From assembly GCF_022965805.1 (NCBI RefSeq), contig NW_027331378.1:124001-188000 (forward strand): 64,000 bases of DNA, read 5' to 3'. Under the pieces are notes generated by a model. The model saw only the letters and a program-made list of their open reading frames with translations. It had not been told where the DNA came from and searched no databases. The stretch's first letter is position 1. Every line of letters begins with the position of its first letter. This document shows positions 63,929 through 64,000 of the stretch, piece after piece. The DNA is from Primulina eburnea. Its lineage: Eukaryota; Streptophyta; Magnoliopsida; Lamiales; Gesneriaceae. The translations under genes were made by a program, and so were the position numbers.

Positions 63929-64000
63929 AAGAAAGAATCGAAACTCCCTGGGAAGCTTAAAGTCTTTGAGCCGAGATTAGTTATTTACGAGAAATCCGTC
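63431..64000 (+). mobile_element. V: LTR start, truncated by window end
   Basis: Starts TGTAATGCCCGAG inside X2, after TCACAAG. Carries an array (63563-63790), a TA tract (63838-63924) and the first bases of the TCCGTC motif at the very end. Its right end is outside the window, so TSD and element type are unknown. Confidence 0.85.
63563..63790 (+). promoter_or_regulatory. V promoter array: GCGCATATGCGC units
   Basis: Units start at 63563, 63586, 63617, 63640, 63681, 63704, 63756 and 63779: every pair is 23 bp apart, pairs 31, 41 and 52 bp apart. The TA tract starts 48 bases after the last unit. Confidence 0.83.

Larger units (their letters stand above)
38143..64000 (-). repeat. X2: second copy of repeat X, split by the Y nest and by V
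   Basis: Pieces 38143-38507 and 63002-63430 match X1 segments in the same order; it runs beyond the window. It starts (plus-strand view) with TGTAACGTACCGTA exactly where X1 ends, so X2 probably inserted into X1. The 38403-38507 part gives the uninterrupted sequence of the G2 insertion site. Confidence 0.75.

Overview
This is plant nuclear DNA. It holds one spliced eukaryotic gene (ER chaperone BiP, eight exons, HDEL tail, plant-type ER-stress promoter motifs), surrounded by plant-type LTR retrotransposons primed by initiator tRNA-Met, including a Cassandra element. The organism is probably a eudicot. I cannot name a species from the sequence alone.

Layout. (1) 1-7739: a Ty3/gypsy chromovirus (G1), its 5' LTR cut by the window edge, LTRs 99.3 % identical, gag-pol broken. 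(2) 8383-10600: a solo LTR (S1) with target-site duplication (TSD) CAACC. (3) 10606-11400: old copia-LTR debris. (4) 12149-16001, minus strand: the BiP gene, the only host gene seen, with its promoter up to about 16320. (5) 17540-18790: two truncated LTR fragments. (6) 18791-38142: a minus-strand LTR-type repeat (X1), split by gypsy element G2 (19077-29204, TSD CCACC), which carries a Cassandra TRIM in its 5' LTR (20388-21252, TSD CATAC), and by gypsy element G3 (29399-37206, TSD CGTGC). (7) 38143 to the window end: a second X copy (X2) holding a deep nest. Solo LTR Y (minus, 38508-62996) contains copia element CA (plus, 38927-61533, TSD ATAAG). CA contains copia element CB of the same family in reverse (41369-51238, TSD ATATT) and, in its 3' LTR, solo LTR Z (56228-59689, TSD ATCTG), which contains solo LTR W (minus, 56255-57571, TSD CCAGT). 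A further LTR, V, starts at 63431 and runs off the end.

The most unusual signal is in the LTR promoters. Several LTR families carry arrays of 12-15 bp GC-rich palindromes just upstream of the TATA element. Units come in pairs whose starts lie 20-24 bp (mostly 22 bp, two helical turns) apart, with about 47-52 bp from the array end to the TATA tract in five LTRs. The unit sequence differs completely between LTRs (GCGCATATGCGC, GCGCCCGAGCGG, GCGCCCGGGCGG, TCGGACGATCCGA) while the spacing stays. In two cases LTRs with homologous backbones carry different unit types at the same place. A second cross-family signal is a GTAAGT splice donor downstream of the LTR TATA element, with an acceptor a few bases upstream of the gag ATG, suggesting a leader intron that removes the primer binding site. 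G3 shows an intact Gag ORF beside a wrecked pol between nearly identical LTRs, so it looks like a recently mobile gag-only element.

All element boundaries rest on TG...CA ends plus 5-bp duplications read directly. Ages, lineages and functions of the arrays are inference. Frameshifts may partly be assembly errors.
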